From an uncultured Olsenella sp. (GTDB lineage Bacteria > Actinomycetota > Coriobacteriia > Coriobacteriales > Atopobiaceae), in the NCBI GenBank assembly GCA_900548775.1, contig URLM01000022.1, positions 1 to 29,603 of the forward strand: DNA of 29,603 nucleotides, in the 5' to 3' direction. Under the pieces are notes generated by a model. It worked only from the letters and a program-made list of their open reading frames with translations. It was not told where the DNA came from and made no database searches. Shown here piece by piece: positions 23,631 through 29,603 of this stretch. Each line of letters starts with the position of its first letter. The stretch's first letter is position 1. Both the position numbers and the translations under genes were made by a program.

Positions 23631-23694
23631 TACACATTCGTATACGAATCTGTGACCCGCGCTGGTCGATACACTTTCGAACGACGAATGTGTA
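23631..23694. promoter_or_regulatory. Two adjacent dyads built from four TACACATTCG half-sites
   Basis: Dyad 1 (23631-23655): TACACATTCG-TATA-CGAATCTGTGA, with the perfect 14-base palindrome ATTCGTATACGAAT at its centre. Dyad 2 (23670-23694): TACACTTTCG-AACGA-CGAATGTGTA. The dyads start 39 bp apart. They lie between two convergent genes, so they are not in an obvious promoter. This looks like a paired binding site for a dimeric DNA-binding protein; hairpins in an mRNA 3' end are the alternative. A separate 12-base palindrome ACGGGATCCCGT follows at 23719-23730. Confidence 0.55.
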
Positions 23695-23746
23695 GCGCCC
23701 CCACCACCCTACCCCGGAACGGGATCCCGTGGCGGTCGCCGGTACG

Positions 23747-23777
23747 AAAAAAACGGCACCGAGTGTCCCCGATGCCG
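23747..23777 (-). terminator. Intrinsic terminator of the infC-rpmI-rplT operon
   Basis: On the minus strand CGGCATCG (23770-23777) pairs with CGGTGCCG (23754-23761), 8 bp with one G-U, 8-base loop, then seven T (23747-23753). It lies 39 bp after the rplT stop. A textbook terminator. Confidence 0.92.
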
Positions 23778-23815
23778 CAATCAAAGGCAGAGCTACAGCC
23801 TAGAAGTGCCGCGCA

Positions 23816-24181
23816 CTACTCAGCGTCGGCAAGAGCCTTCTTGGCAACGTTGGCGAGGTCGGCGAAGGCCTTCTCGTCGCTGTAGGCAATCTCGGCGAGA
23901 ACCTTGCGGTCCAGCTCGACGCCAGCGAGCTTGAGGCCGTGCATGAAGGTGCTGTAGGAGAGGTCGTTCATGCGGGCGGCAGCGTTGATGCGCTGGATCC
24001 ACAGGCTGCGGAAGTCGCGCTTCTTGTTGCGACGATCGCGGTACTGGTACTGGCCGGAGTGCTGGGCCTGCTCCTTCATGCCGCGGAAGGTGCGGGAGGA
24101 AGTTCCGTAATAGCCCTTGGTACGCTCGACCAGGGTCTGACGCTTCTTACGGCCGGCGACTGCGCGCTTGACTCGAGACAT
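23816..24181 (-). CDS. rplT: 50S ribosomal protein L20
   Basis: Early assembly protein of the large subunit that binds 23S rRNA. 121 residues, usual length, opening MSRVKRAVAGRKKRQTLVER with the basic N-terminal tail, then the helical RNA-binding domain (NKKRDFRSLWIQRINAAAR, YSTFMHGLKLAGVELDRK). ATG 24181 has a GAGGAG site. It is the last gene of the infC-rpmI-rplT operon. In Bacillus L20 represses the operon by binding its leader; the attenuator-like leader here suggests a similar loop. Confidence 0.98.
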   Translation of the reverse strand: MSRVKRAVAGRKKRQTLVERTKGYYGTSSRTFRGMKEQAQHSGQYQYRDRRNKKRDFRSLWIQRINAAARMNDLSYSTFMHGLKLAGVELDRKVLAEIAYSDEKAFADLANVAKKALADAE

Positions 24182-24227
24182 ATCTAATCAACTCCTCGTT
24201 GAGGGAAAAACGGGACGCGCGAAGCGC

Positions 24228-24425
24228 CTACTTGGAACCCATGCGCTGGGAGACAACCTTGACGTCGCTAGGAGCGAGCTCGGCCTCCTTGCGGAAGTTG
24301 CGGATGCGCTTCTGGGACTTCTTGGACAGGATGTGGCTCTTGAAGGCCTTGGCGCGCATGATCTTGCCGGTACCGGTGCGACGGAAGCGCTTTGCCGTAC
24401 CCTTGTGCGTCTTCATCTTGGGCAT
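24228..24425 (-). CDS. rpmI: 50S ribosomal protein L35
   Basis: Small basic large-subunit protein of 65 residues, MPKMKTHKGTAKRFRRTGTGK, typical of L35. I choose ATG 24425: it follows AGGAG by 8 bases and matches the family N-terminus exactly; the open frame goes further upstream into infC. It starts 1 bp after the infC stop, so translation is coupled. Confidence 0.97.
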   Translation of the reverse strand: MPKMKTHKGTAKRFRRTGTGKIMRAKAFKSHILSKKSQKRIRNFRKEAELAPSDVKVVSQRMGSK

Positions 24426-24426
24426 G

Positions 24427-24999
24427 TTACTTCTCCTTCTTCTCGCTCGTGACTTCATCGCCCTCGGGCGTCACATCAAACGCGCCCTTGATTGGGGCGA
24501 TGAGCATGTGCATGTTGCGTCCCTCCATGAGGGGCTGCTGCTCGACGGTGGCCCAGGGCTTGAGATCCTCGGCAAGCCGGTCGAGCACGATGCGTCCCTG
24601 CTCGGGGTGGGCCATCTCACGACCGCGGAACATGATCGTGATCTTGACCTTTGCCCCCTTCTTGAGGAAGCGCATCACGTGGGCCTTCTTGGTCTCGTAG
24701 TCGCCCACGTCGATCTTGGGACGGAACTTCATCTCCTTGACCTCGACGCGCGCCTGGTTCTTGCGCGCGGCCTTGGCCTTGCGATCCTGCTCGTACTTGT
24801 ACTTGCTGTAGTCGAGCACCTTGCACACGGGAGGGTTCGCATTGGGTGCGATCTCCACGAGGTCAAGCCCCTGCTCCTGCGCGATGCGCAGGGCGTCACG
24901 CACGCCGAACAGGCCCAGCTGCGAGCCGTCGACGCCGATGAGGCGGCACGTGCGTGAGGTGATTTCCCCGTTGACGCGAGGACCATCGTTCCTGGCTAT
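24427..24999 (-). CDS. infC: Translation initiation factor IF-3, apparent ATA start codon
   Basis: IF-3 binds the 30S subunit, blocks premature 50S joining and checks the start codon. The coding frame reads IARNDGPRVNGEITSRTCRLIGVDGSQLG, the standard IF-3 N-terminus, then the central linker helix and the C-terminal domain (KITIMFRGREMAHPEQG, PLMEGRNMHMLIAP). No ATG, GTG or TTG lies in frame near the family start. An in-frame ATA at 24999 follows AGAGGAAGGTG by 7 bases, giving 190 residues, the expected length. infC uses rare AUU/AUC/AUA starts in many bacteria, where IF-3 rejects its own start codon as feedback. The first residue would still be formyl-Met. Confidence 0.93.
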   Translation of the reverse strand: MARNDGPRVNGEITSRTCRLIGVDGSQLGLFGVRDALRIAQEQGLDLVEIAPNANPPVCKVLDYSKYKYEQDRKAKAARKNQARVEVKEMKFRPKIDVGDYETKKAHVMRFLKKGAKVKITIMFRGREMAHPEQGRIVLDRLAEDLKPWATVEQQPLMEGRNMHMLIAPIKGAFDVTPEGDEVTSEKKEK

Positions 25000-25190
25000 C
25001 TCTCTACACCTTCCTCTCTCTGCGGCGCATGACGCCGCGACAAAAATAACTCCCGATGACACACAGCCGCCGGGAGACAAGGACCACCCATGCCTGGGTG
25101 GTGAGAATTCTTTGTCTGACCAGACAGCTGCCACGTGGGCGCCGTTCAGGTGGGGGCGAAAAGCCCCGCTTAGCATGTTCACGCGAGGAA
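25000..25190 (-). promoter_or_regulatory. infC operon 5' leader with several hairpins
   Basis: About 185 untranslated bases between the promoter and infC. In order on the minus strand: GGGGC-TTTTC-GCCCC (25154-25168), a GTCTG..CAGAC element (about 25115-25126), ACCACCC-AGGCAT-GGGTGGT (25083-25102) whose outer flanks GACAA/TTGTC may also pair, the terminator-like hairpin at 25041-25076, and GCGGCG-TCATG-CGCCGC (25022-25038) just before the Shine-Dalgarno. Long structured leaders of infC-rpmI-rplT operons are known sites of L20-dependent attenuation in Firmicutes; the same role here is inference. I see no open reading frame in it. Confidence 0.65.
25041..25076 (-). terminator. Attenuator (premature terminator) in the infC leader
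   Basis: CTCCCG (25071-25076) pairs with CGGGAG (25050-25055) across a 15-base loop and is followed by TTATTTTTGTC. It stands about 40 bases before the infC start, the expected place for a regulated terminator. Confidence 0.7.
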
Positions 25191-25191
25191 T

Positions 25192-25220
25192 ATAATAACG
25201 CAGCCGCTTGGCCGGAGCAA
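25192..25220 (-). promoter_or_regulatory. Promoter of infC-rpmI-rplT
   Basis: TTGCTC (25215-25220), 17 bases, TATTAT (25192-25197) on the minus strand, in an A+T-rich patch, about 190 bp before infC. The 80 bp between it and tRNA-Leu show nothing more. Confidence 0.65.
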
Positions 25221-25303
25221 TGTCCAATTCGGGAAGTGCGCATCTCCATCGAGACGACACGCCATGGACCAGCGCTGTGAGGCCGAGAAGTGCAGAGAAA
25301 AAC

Positions 25304-25389
25304 TGGTGCCCGAGGTGGGGGTCGAACCCACACGAGGTTTCCCTCAGAGGTTTTTGAGACCTCCGCGTCTGCCATTCCGCCACTCGGGC
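25304..25389 (-). tRNA. tRNA-Leu (anticodon CAA)
   Basis: 86 bases with encoded CCA. Acceptor GCCCGAG/CTCGGGC is perfectly paired. The anticodon stem GAGGT/ACCTC holds the loop CTCAAAA, anticodon CAA, reading UUG. The long variable arm GAGG-GAAA-CCTC and the T arm GTGGG-TTCGACC-CCCAC are those of a class II leucine tRNA. It reads one of the rarer leucine codons in a G+C-rich genome. Confidence 0.97.
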
Positions 25390-25408
25390 GCACCGTGCGC
25401 ACCAGTGA

Positions 25409-25417
25409 ACTATACCA
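25409..25417 (-). promoter_or_regulatory. tRNA-Leu extended -10 promoter
   Basis: TGG-TATAGT on the minus strand, about 20 bases before the mature tRNA 5' end; the -35 region is poor, as expected for an extended -10 promoter. Confidence 0.5.
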
Positions 25418-25459
25418 GATGCGGCGGCAACGGTTGACGTCTAGCGGGGCGGGATTGAG

Positions 25460-25517
25460 TTGCCCGGCAATGGAATCCCGTTGCCTGGAAATGGGATCCC
25501 GTTGCCCGGCAAAAAAG
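25460..25517. repeat. 21-bp tandem repeat (2.7 copies) between the hydrolase gene and tRNA-Leu
   Basis: Units at 25460-25480 and 25481-25501 differ at a few positions (TTGCCCGGCAATGG.. and TTGCCTGGAAATGG.., both ending ATCCCG), followed by a partial third TTGCCCGGCAA and an A-run. TTGCC-C-GGCAA is itself a dyad. The second unit shares GGGATCCCGT with the palindrome at 23719-23730. It starts 13-70 bp after the hydrolase stop. Confidence 0.85.
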
Positions 25518-25529
25518 ATGCATGACGCA

Positions 25530-26207
25530 CTAGCGGACGAAGGGGTTGCTCGCCAACTCCTCGGCCATCGTGGTGGCGGGGCCGTGTCCGCAGAGAAGCA
25601 CCGTCTGCGGGGCAATCTCGCGACTCATGCGCACAAGCGAGCGACGCATGGAGTCCGGGTCGCCTCCGGCAAGGTCGGTGCGGCCGCACGACCCCGGGAA
25701 GAGCGTGTCCCCCACGAAGGCAACCCCCTCGGCGGTGCCCTCCCCCACCAGGCAGATGCCACCAGGCGTGTGACCGGGCGTCTCCATCACGCGAAAGCGG
25801 GCCGTGCCCACCTCGAGCAGGTCACCCTCGGCAAGCAGGCGAGAAGGCACGGGGGCATCGTCGTCGTAGGCAATGCCGGAGCCAGAGTATGCCGGGTCGC
25901 CGGCGTGCTCGGCCATCTCGGCATCTGCCGCTGCAAGCGCGAAGGGCGCGCCCGTCGCCGAGACGAGCGCGGCCACGCCGCCCACGTGGTCGCCGTGGCC
26001 GTGGGTTGCCGCCACGCCCACGACCTTCTCGCCCGCAAGGGCCTCGGCCACGCGCGCGCCGGCGGCTCCGGAGTCCACGACCAGCGCCTCTCCGGCAGAG
26101 AGGTAGGCGTAGCAGTTGGTCTGTATGGGGCCAACGACAAAGACGCGAACCACGTCACCAGCCTCGGACGCCGCAAAAGACCCCGCGTCGCGGAAGAAGC
26201 TCCCCAT
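25530..26207 (-). CDS. Metallo-beta-lactamase-fold hydrolase (glyoxalase II-like)
   Basis: A 225-residue zinc hydrolase of the MBL fold. Metal ligands are seen in THGHGDH (H69, H71, D73, H74), PGHTPGG (H146), GDTLFPGSCGRTD (D167) and CGHGP near 211. GDTLFPGSCGRTD is typical of the YcbL/YqgX branch of glyoxalase II-like proteins, which hydrolyse thioesters such as S-lactoylglutathione analogues; the real substrate is not known. The ATG at 26207 is 2 bp after the rel stop, so it is cotranscribed with rel. A similar gene follows rel-dtd in many Gram-positive genomes; dtd is absent here. Confidence 0.9.
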   Translation of the reverse strand: MGSFFRDAGSFAASEAGDVVRVFVVGPIQTNCYAYLSAGEALVVDSGAAGARVAEALAGEKVVGVAATHGHGDHVGGVAALVSATGAPFALAAADAEMAEHAGDPAYSGSGIAYDDDAPVPSRLLAEGDLLEVGTARFRVMETPGHTPGGICLVGEGTAEGVAFVGDTLFPGSCGRTDLAGGDPDSMRRSLVRMSREIAPQTVLLCGHGPATTMAEELASNPFVR

Positions 26208-26209
26208 GG

Positions 26210-28705
26210 CTACACCCGCTGCTTCATCTGGTTGGCGCCCTCGCCGGGCATGATGCGGCGCGCGTCGTAGACCGAGGGCACGCGAGAGACGCTGGCGAGA
26301 AGCGCGTCCAAGAGGCTCGCGTCCGAGATGGCCACGATGAAGCGCAGCCGCGCGATGCCCTGCTTGCCCGTCTGCGTGGCCGCGGAGAGGATGTTGCCGC
26401 CCGCGTCGCCAATGGCGATGGTAACGTCCTTGAGAAGCCCCATCCGGTCGGTGGCCTCGACCACGATCTCGACTCTAAACTCGGTGGCGCCGGAGGTGTC
26501 CCACTCCACCGGGATCATGCGCTCGGGGTGGTTCATGAGGTCGCGCACGTTGGGGCAGTTGGCGCGGTGCACAGAGACGCCGCGGCCGCGCGTCACAAAG
26601 CCCACGATGTCATCGCCGGCCACGGGGTTGCAGCAGTGCGCGAGGTGGACGAGAAGGTCGGCGTCGCCCTTCACGACCACGCCGCAGTTGCTGCGGCGCC
26701 TGGCGCCCTTGGCAGTCTGCGTGATGGCGTAGGACTGCATGAGGGGCTTGTTCTCCTTGATGGCCTCCTCGCGCTTGGCCTGGCGCTCAGCCTCCTTGCG
26801 CGCGGCCTCGAGCTGCTCGGGCGAGCCCTCCTCGAGGATCTCCTCGATGCGGTTGGCCACCTGCTTGGCCGAGACCTTGCCCGTGCCAATGCCGGCAAAG
26901 AGGTCGTCGGCCGAGCGGTAGTCGAACTGCGGGTACACGCGCTCGATGGCCTTCACGGTGCGCTGCGTGGAGATGCCATAGCCACGGCGGCGCAGCTCGT
27001 GGGCGAGCTCGCTTCTGCCCTGCTCGGCGTCGTCCGCGCGCGTCTCCACCGAGAAGTACTTGCGGATCTTGGCGCGGGCCGAGGGCGTGACCACGATGTT
27101 CATCCAGTCGCGGCTGGGCTTGGCGTTCTTGTTGGTGAGGACCTCCACACGGTCGCCCATGTTGAGCTTGTAGGTGAGCGGCACAACCGATCCGTTGACC
27201 TTGGCGCCCACGCAGTGGTTGCCCACCTCGGTATGGACGGCGTAGGCAAAGTCGAGCGGCGTCGAGTCGCGGCGCAGGCTCATGACCTCGCCCTTTGGCG
27301 TGAAGACAAAGATCTCGTGCTCAAAGAGGTCAACGCGCAGGTTGTTCAGGAACTCGTGCGGATCGTCGATGTCATCCTCGACGGCCCAGTCGAGGCTCCT
27401 GCGGATCCAGTTGATCGTCGAGTCGATCGAACGGTCCTCGGCCGACATCTTGCCCTGGGAGTTGCCGGCCTTCTTGTAGAGCCAGTGCGCGGCGACGCCG
27501 TACTCGGACGCCTCGTGCATCTCGACCGTGCGGATCTGGATCTCGATGGGCTTGCCGTCGGGGCCGACCACCGTGGTGTGGAGCGACTGGTAGAGGTTGG
27601 CCTTGGGCGTGGCGATGTAGTCCTTGAAGCGGCCGGGCATGGGGTGCCACAGCGTGTGGACGGCGCCGAGCGCCGAGTAGCAGTCCCCCACCGTCTGCGT
27701 GATGATGCGCAGGGCGATGAGGTCGTAGATGTCCGAGAAGTCCCGGCCCTTGCGGGTCATCTTCTGGTAGATGGACCAGAGGTGCTTGGGGCGGCCGGTG
27801 ATCTGGTAGTTCTTGAGGCCGACGCGCTTGAGCTCGTCGTCCAGGGTCTTGATGGCGGCCTCGGTGTCGTCCTCGCGCTGGGCGCGCGAGTCCTGGACCA
27901 TGCGGGCAACGCGCTGGTACTCCTCGGGCTCGAGCCAGAAGAAGGCCAGGTCCTCAAGCTCCCACTTGATGGACGAGATGCCCAGGCGGTCGGCGAGAGG
28001 GGCGTAGACGTCCATGGTCTCGCGCGCCTTGAAGAGGCGGCGGTCGGGCGGCAGCGCCGCCAGGGTGCGCATGTTGTGCAGGCGGTCCGCCAGCTTGATG
28101 ATGACCACGCGGATGTCCTTCGACATGGCGAGGAACATCTTGCGCAGGTTGAGGGCCTGCTTCTCGTCCATCGAGGTCACCTTGATGGACGTGAGCTTGG
28201 TGACGCCGTCCACCAGCTCGGCCACGGTCTCGCCAAAGAGGTCCGATATCTGCGCGAGCGTGGCGGGGGTATCCTCCACCGTGTCGTGGAGAAGCGCCGC
28301 GCAGATGGTGTCCTCGTCCATGTGGAGGTCCTTGCAGAGGATGAGGGCCACCTCGACGGGGTGGTTGATGTAGGGCTCGCCCGAGCGACGGCGCTGGTCG
28401 CGGTGGTAGTCGGCCGCGAAGTGGTAGGCACGGTCGATCTTTGCCCACTCCTCGTCGTCGAGATAGGCGCGCGCGGCCTCCTCGAGGACGCGGAAGTTCG
28501 CGGCGTCCGGGATGGCGGGCTTCTTGGCAGGCGCGGAAGCCGCGGGAGCTGACGCGACGGGAGCAGGCGCGACGGGAGCCACAGGCGCGGCAACTGCCGG
28601 GGTGGCCGGCTTCCCGACAACGGGAGATGATGCCGTGGACCCCTCCACGGGCGTCGCAGCCATCGCGTCTTGGGCCTTCTCGGCCATCATGCCGTCGTCG
28701 CCCAT
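26210..28705 (-). CDS. rel: Bifunctional (p)ppGpp synthetase/hydrolase Rel
   Basis: Makes and degrades the stringent-response alarmone ppGpp on and off the ribosome. 831 residues. An Ala/Pro/Val-rich low-complexity N-terminal extension (1-65) is followed by the HD hydrolase domain (about 90-210) with INHPVEVA (H115) and LLHDTVEDT (H140, D141), the synthetase domain with RFKDYIATPKANLYQSLHT (RFKD at 359-362), the TGS domain (about 465-525), a zinc-finger/helical region with CCNPVAGDDIVGFVTRGRG, and a C-terminal ACT domain (RVEIVVEATDRMGLLKDV). The RXKD form, not EXDD, marks a bifunctional enzyme, and the hydrolase motif is intact. It lies 11 bp after the recJ-like gene. Confidence 0.96.
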   Translation of the reverse strand: MGDDGMMAEKAQDAMAATPVEGSTASSPVVGKPATPAVAAPVAPVAPAPVASAPAASAPAKKPAIPDAANFRVLEEAARAYLDDEEWAKIDRAYHFAADYHRDQRRRSGEPYINHPVEVALILCKDLHMDEDTICAALLHDTVEDTPATLAQISDLFGETVAELVDGVTKLTSIKVTSMDEKQALNLRKMFLAMSKDIRVVIIKLADRLHNMRTLAALPPDRRLFKARETMDVYAPLADRLGISSIKWELEDLAFFWLEPEEYQRVARMVQDSRAQREDDTEAAIKTLDDELKRVGLKNYQITGRPKHLWSIYQKMTRKGRDFSDIYDLIALRIITQTVGDCYSALGAVHTLWHPMPGRFKDYIATPKANLYQSLHTTVVGPDGKPIEIQIRTVEMHEASEYGVAAHWLYKKAGNSQGKMSAEDRSIDSTINWIRRSLDWAVEDDIDDPHEFLNNLRVDLFEHEIFVFTPKGEVMSLRRDSTPLDFAYAVHTEVGNHCVGAKVNGSVVPLTYKLNMGDRVEVLTNKNAKPSRDWMNIVVTPSARAKIRKYFSVETRADDAEQGRSELAHELRRRGYGISTQRTVKAIERVYPQFDYRSADDLFAGIGTGKVSAKQVANRIEEILEEGSPEQLEAARKEAERQAKREEAIKENKPLMQSYAITQTAKGARRRSNCGVVVKGDADLLVHLAHCCNPVAGDDIVGFVTRGRGVSVHRANCPNVRDLMNHPERMIPVEWDTSGATEFRVEIVVEATDRMGLLKDVTIAIGDAGGNILSAATQTGKQGIARLRFIVAISDASLLDALLASVSRVPSVYDARRIMPGEGANQMKQRV

Positions 28706-28716
28706 GGTCCCTCCTC

Positions 28717-29603
28717 CTATTCGCCCACGCGAACGCCAAAATCGGGCGCAATGGGCCTGTTTATCGCAGAGAGCAACTCTTCCTCAGTACATGAGAGTAC
28801 CCATTCGCCAAACTCGCCGCACGCCTCGCGCTCGCGAATGCCCTCGAGGTAGCGGGCGGAGGCCTCAAGGTCAACGTGGCCGGGGTTTCTCGCCATGGTG
28901 ATGAGACGCGCGTCGCCAAAGCCCGCAAGCGAGAGCAGGCCCAGTTCGGAGAAGACCTGGATGCCGCAGGCAACAGCGCCCTCGGAAAGCGGCCGCCCCT
29001 TAACTGCGGCCATGGCCGCAAGCCGAGAATCCTGCGCGGAGAAGGACGCCTGACCCACGCTGGCAGCACTCTTGGAGACCCCGCGCAACGCACGGTAGAG
29101 TGCGGCGAGCTCGTCTCGCGTGGGCGCCACCTGGTCGAGGATGTGCTGAGAGGAAGCAAGGTCGCGCTGGCCAAAGAGCAGATGCACGCAGGCGCTGCTT
29201 CCGTCTCGGCCCGCTCGGCCACTCATCTGGTTGAACTCCACGCGCCCCAGAGGCATGTCGTAGAGCACCACGTCGCGCACGTTGGGGATGTTCACGCCCT
29301 CGCCAAAGGCACTGGTCGAGACGATGCAGGAGAGTTCACCAGTACGGAACGCCCGCTCGACGCGGGTGCGGTCGGCGCGCGGCAGGCCGGCGTTGTAGAA
29401 GGCGACCCTGGGCGCGAGCTCTGGTACCTGGTGGCGGAGGAGCCGCGCAAGCGTCACCGAACGGGCGCGGGAGTTGACGTAGGCAATGCACTTCTCGCCC
29501 TCGGCCACAATCGAGACAAGCGCGGGGTCGCGGTCGCGCAGGCCGCGGCAGTCGTCCAAGAAGAGGTTGTCGCGCACGGCAGTGTCGACGATCACGTCCT
29601 GGG
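28717..29603 (-). CDS. recJ: C-terminal part of a RecJ-type DNA repair protein with helicase domain (5' end missing)
   Basis: Partial; the frame is open to the right edge (295 codons). It contains a superfamily 2 helicase C-terminal lobe: EKCIAYVNSRARSVTLARLL (motif IV region), YNAGLPRADRTRVERAF, motif V STSAFGEGVNIPNVRDVVLYD and motif VI QMSGRAGRDG. After it comes a winged-helix-like section (about 215-265) and an acidic end EFGEWVLSCTEEELLSAI. RecQ-type helicases have the same motifs. I favour the long RecJ-helicase fusion found in this group of bacteria, because recJ lies directly upstream of rel in many Gram-positive genomes; the diagnostic DHH exonuclease domain would be outside the window. 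A RecQ-like helicase remains possible. Confidence 0.6.
   Translation of the reverse strand, partial: QDVIVDTAVRDNLFLDDCRGLRDRDPALVSIVAEGEKCIAYVNSRARSVTLARLLRHQVPELAPRVAFYNAGLPRADRTRVERAFRTGELSCIVSTSAFGEGVNIPNVRDVVLYDMPLGRVEFNQMSGRAGRDGSSACVHLLFGQRDLASSQHILDQVAPTRDELAALYRALRGVSKSAASVGQASFSAQDSRLAAMAAVKGRPLSEGAVACGIQVFSELGLLSLAGFGDARLITMARNPGHVDLEASARYLEGIREREACGEFGEWVLSCTEEELLSAINRPIAPDFGVRVGE

Noticed and set aside
25889..28552. 887-codon plus-strand open frame opposite rel
   Set aside because: Same reason: it mirrors the rel codons, has low-complexity composition and no ribosome site or family motif.

Overview
The window is a G+C-rich bacterial chromosome segment, almost entirely housekeeping genes, with most genes on the minus strand. 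Gene content and protein style suggest a Coriobacteriia actinobacterium of the Olsenella/Atopobium type. The pointers are a Rho factor with an Arg/Asn-rich N-terminal extension, a Tat-type branched-chain amino acid binding lipoprotein, an actinobacterial-style bifunctional Rel, and a recJ-like helicase next to rel. The taxonomic placement is inference from protein character. No phage, transposase, plasmid gene or cas gene is visible.

Layout from left to right. (1) 1-3684, minus: priA, def, fmt (fmt runs off the left edge). (2) 3685-4377, non-coding: a long perfect inverted repeat and tandem array A. (3) 4378-9365, minus: a complete branched-chain amino acid ABC transporter (binding protein, livH, livM, livG, livF). 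(4) 9533-11475, minus: a VanZ-family protein and a large hypothetical membrane-anchored protein. (5) 11711-12496, plus: a short-chain dehydrogenase. (6) 12497-12970, non-coding: tandem array B and a 16-bp tandem repeat. (7) 12971-19866, minus: rho, a double winged-helix regulator, argS and a nicotinate phosphoribosyltransferase. (8) 19945-21464, minus: a small tail-anchored coiled-coil protein, a PflX-like radical SAM protein and tRNA-Ala(CGC). (9) 21465-22333, non-coding for protein: tandem array C and a strong 6S-RNA-like gene (minus), divergent from a WecA/TagO-type lipid-carrier sugar-phosphate transferase (22334-23578, plus). (10) 23816-25220, minus: infC-rpmI-rplT with a promoter, an attenuator-like leader and an apparent ATA start codon for infC. 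(11) 25304-29603, minus: tRNA-Leu(CAA), a metallo-beta-lactamase-fold hydrolase, bifunctional rel, and the 3' part of a RecJ-type helicase protein.

The genes cover translation (fmt, def, infC, rpmI, rplT, argS, two tRNAs), replication restart and repair (priA, recJ-like), global transcription control (rho, 6S RNA candidate, ppGpp via rel), amino acid uptake, NAD salvage and cell-envelope polymer initiation.

The least explained structure is a family of three intergenic arrays (A, B, C). Each has 6-7 diverged units at a strict 60-61 bp spacing. Each unit is a CTCCGG/CCGGAG-type stem-loop core plus a roughly 30-bp linker drawn from a few recurring classes. The period resembles that of a CRISPR array, but the linkers recur between arrays and the cores vary, so these are not CRISPRs.
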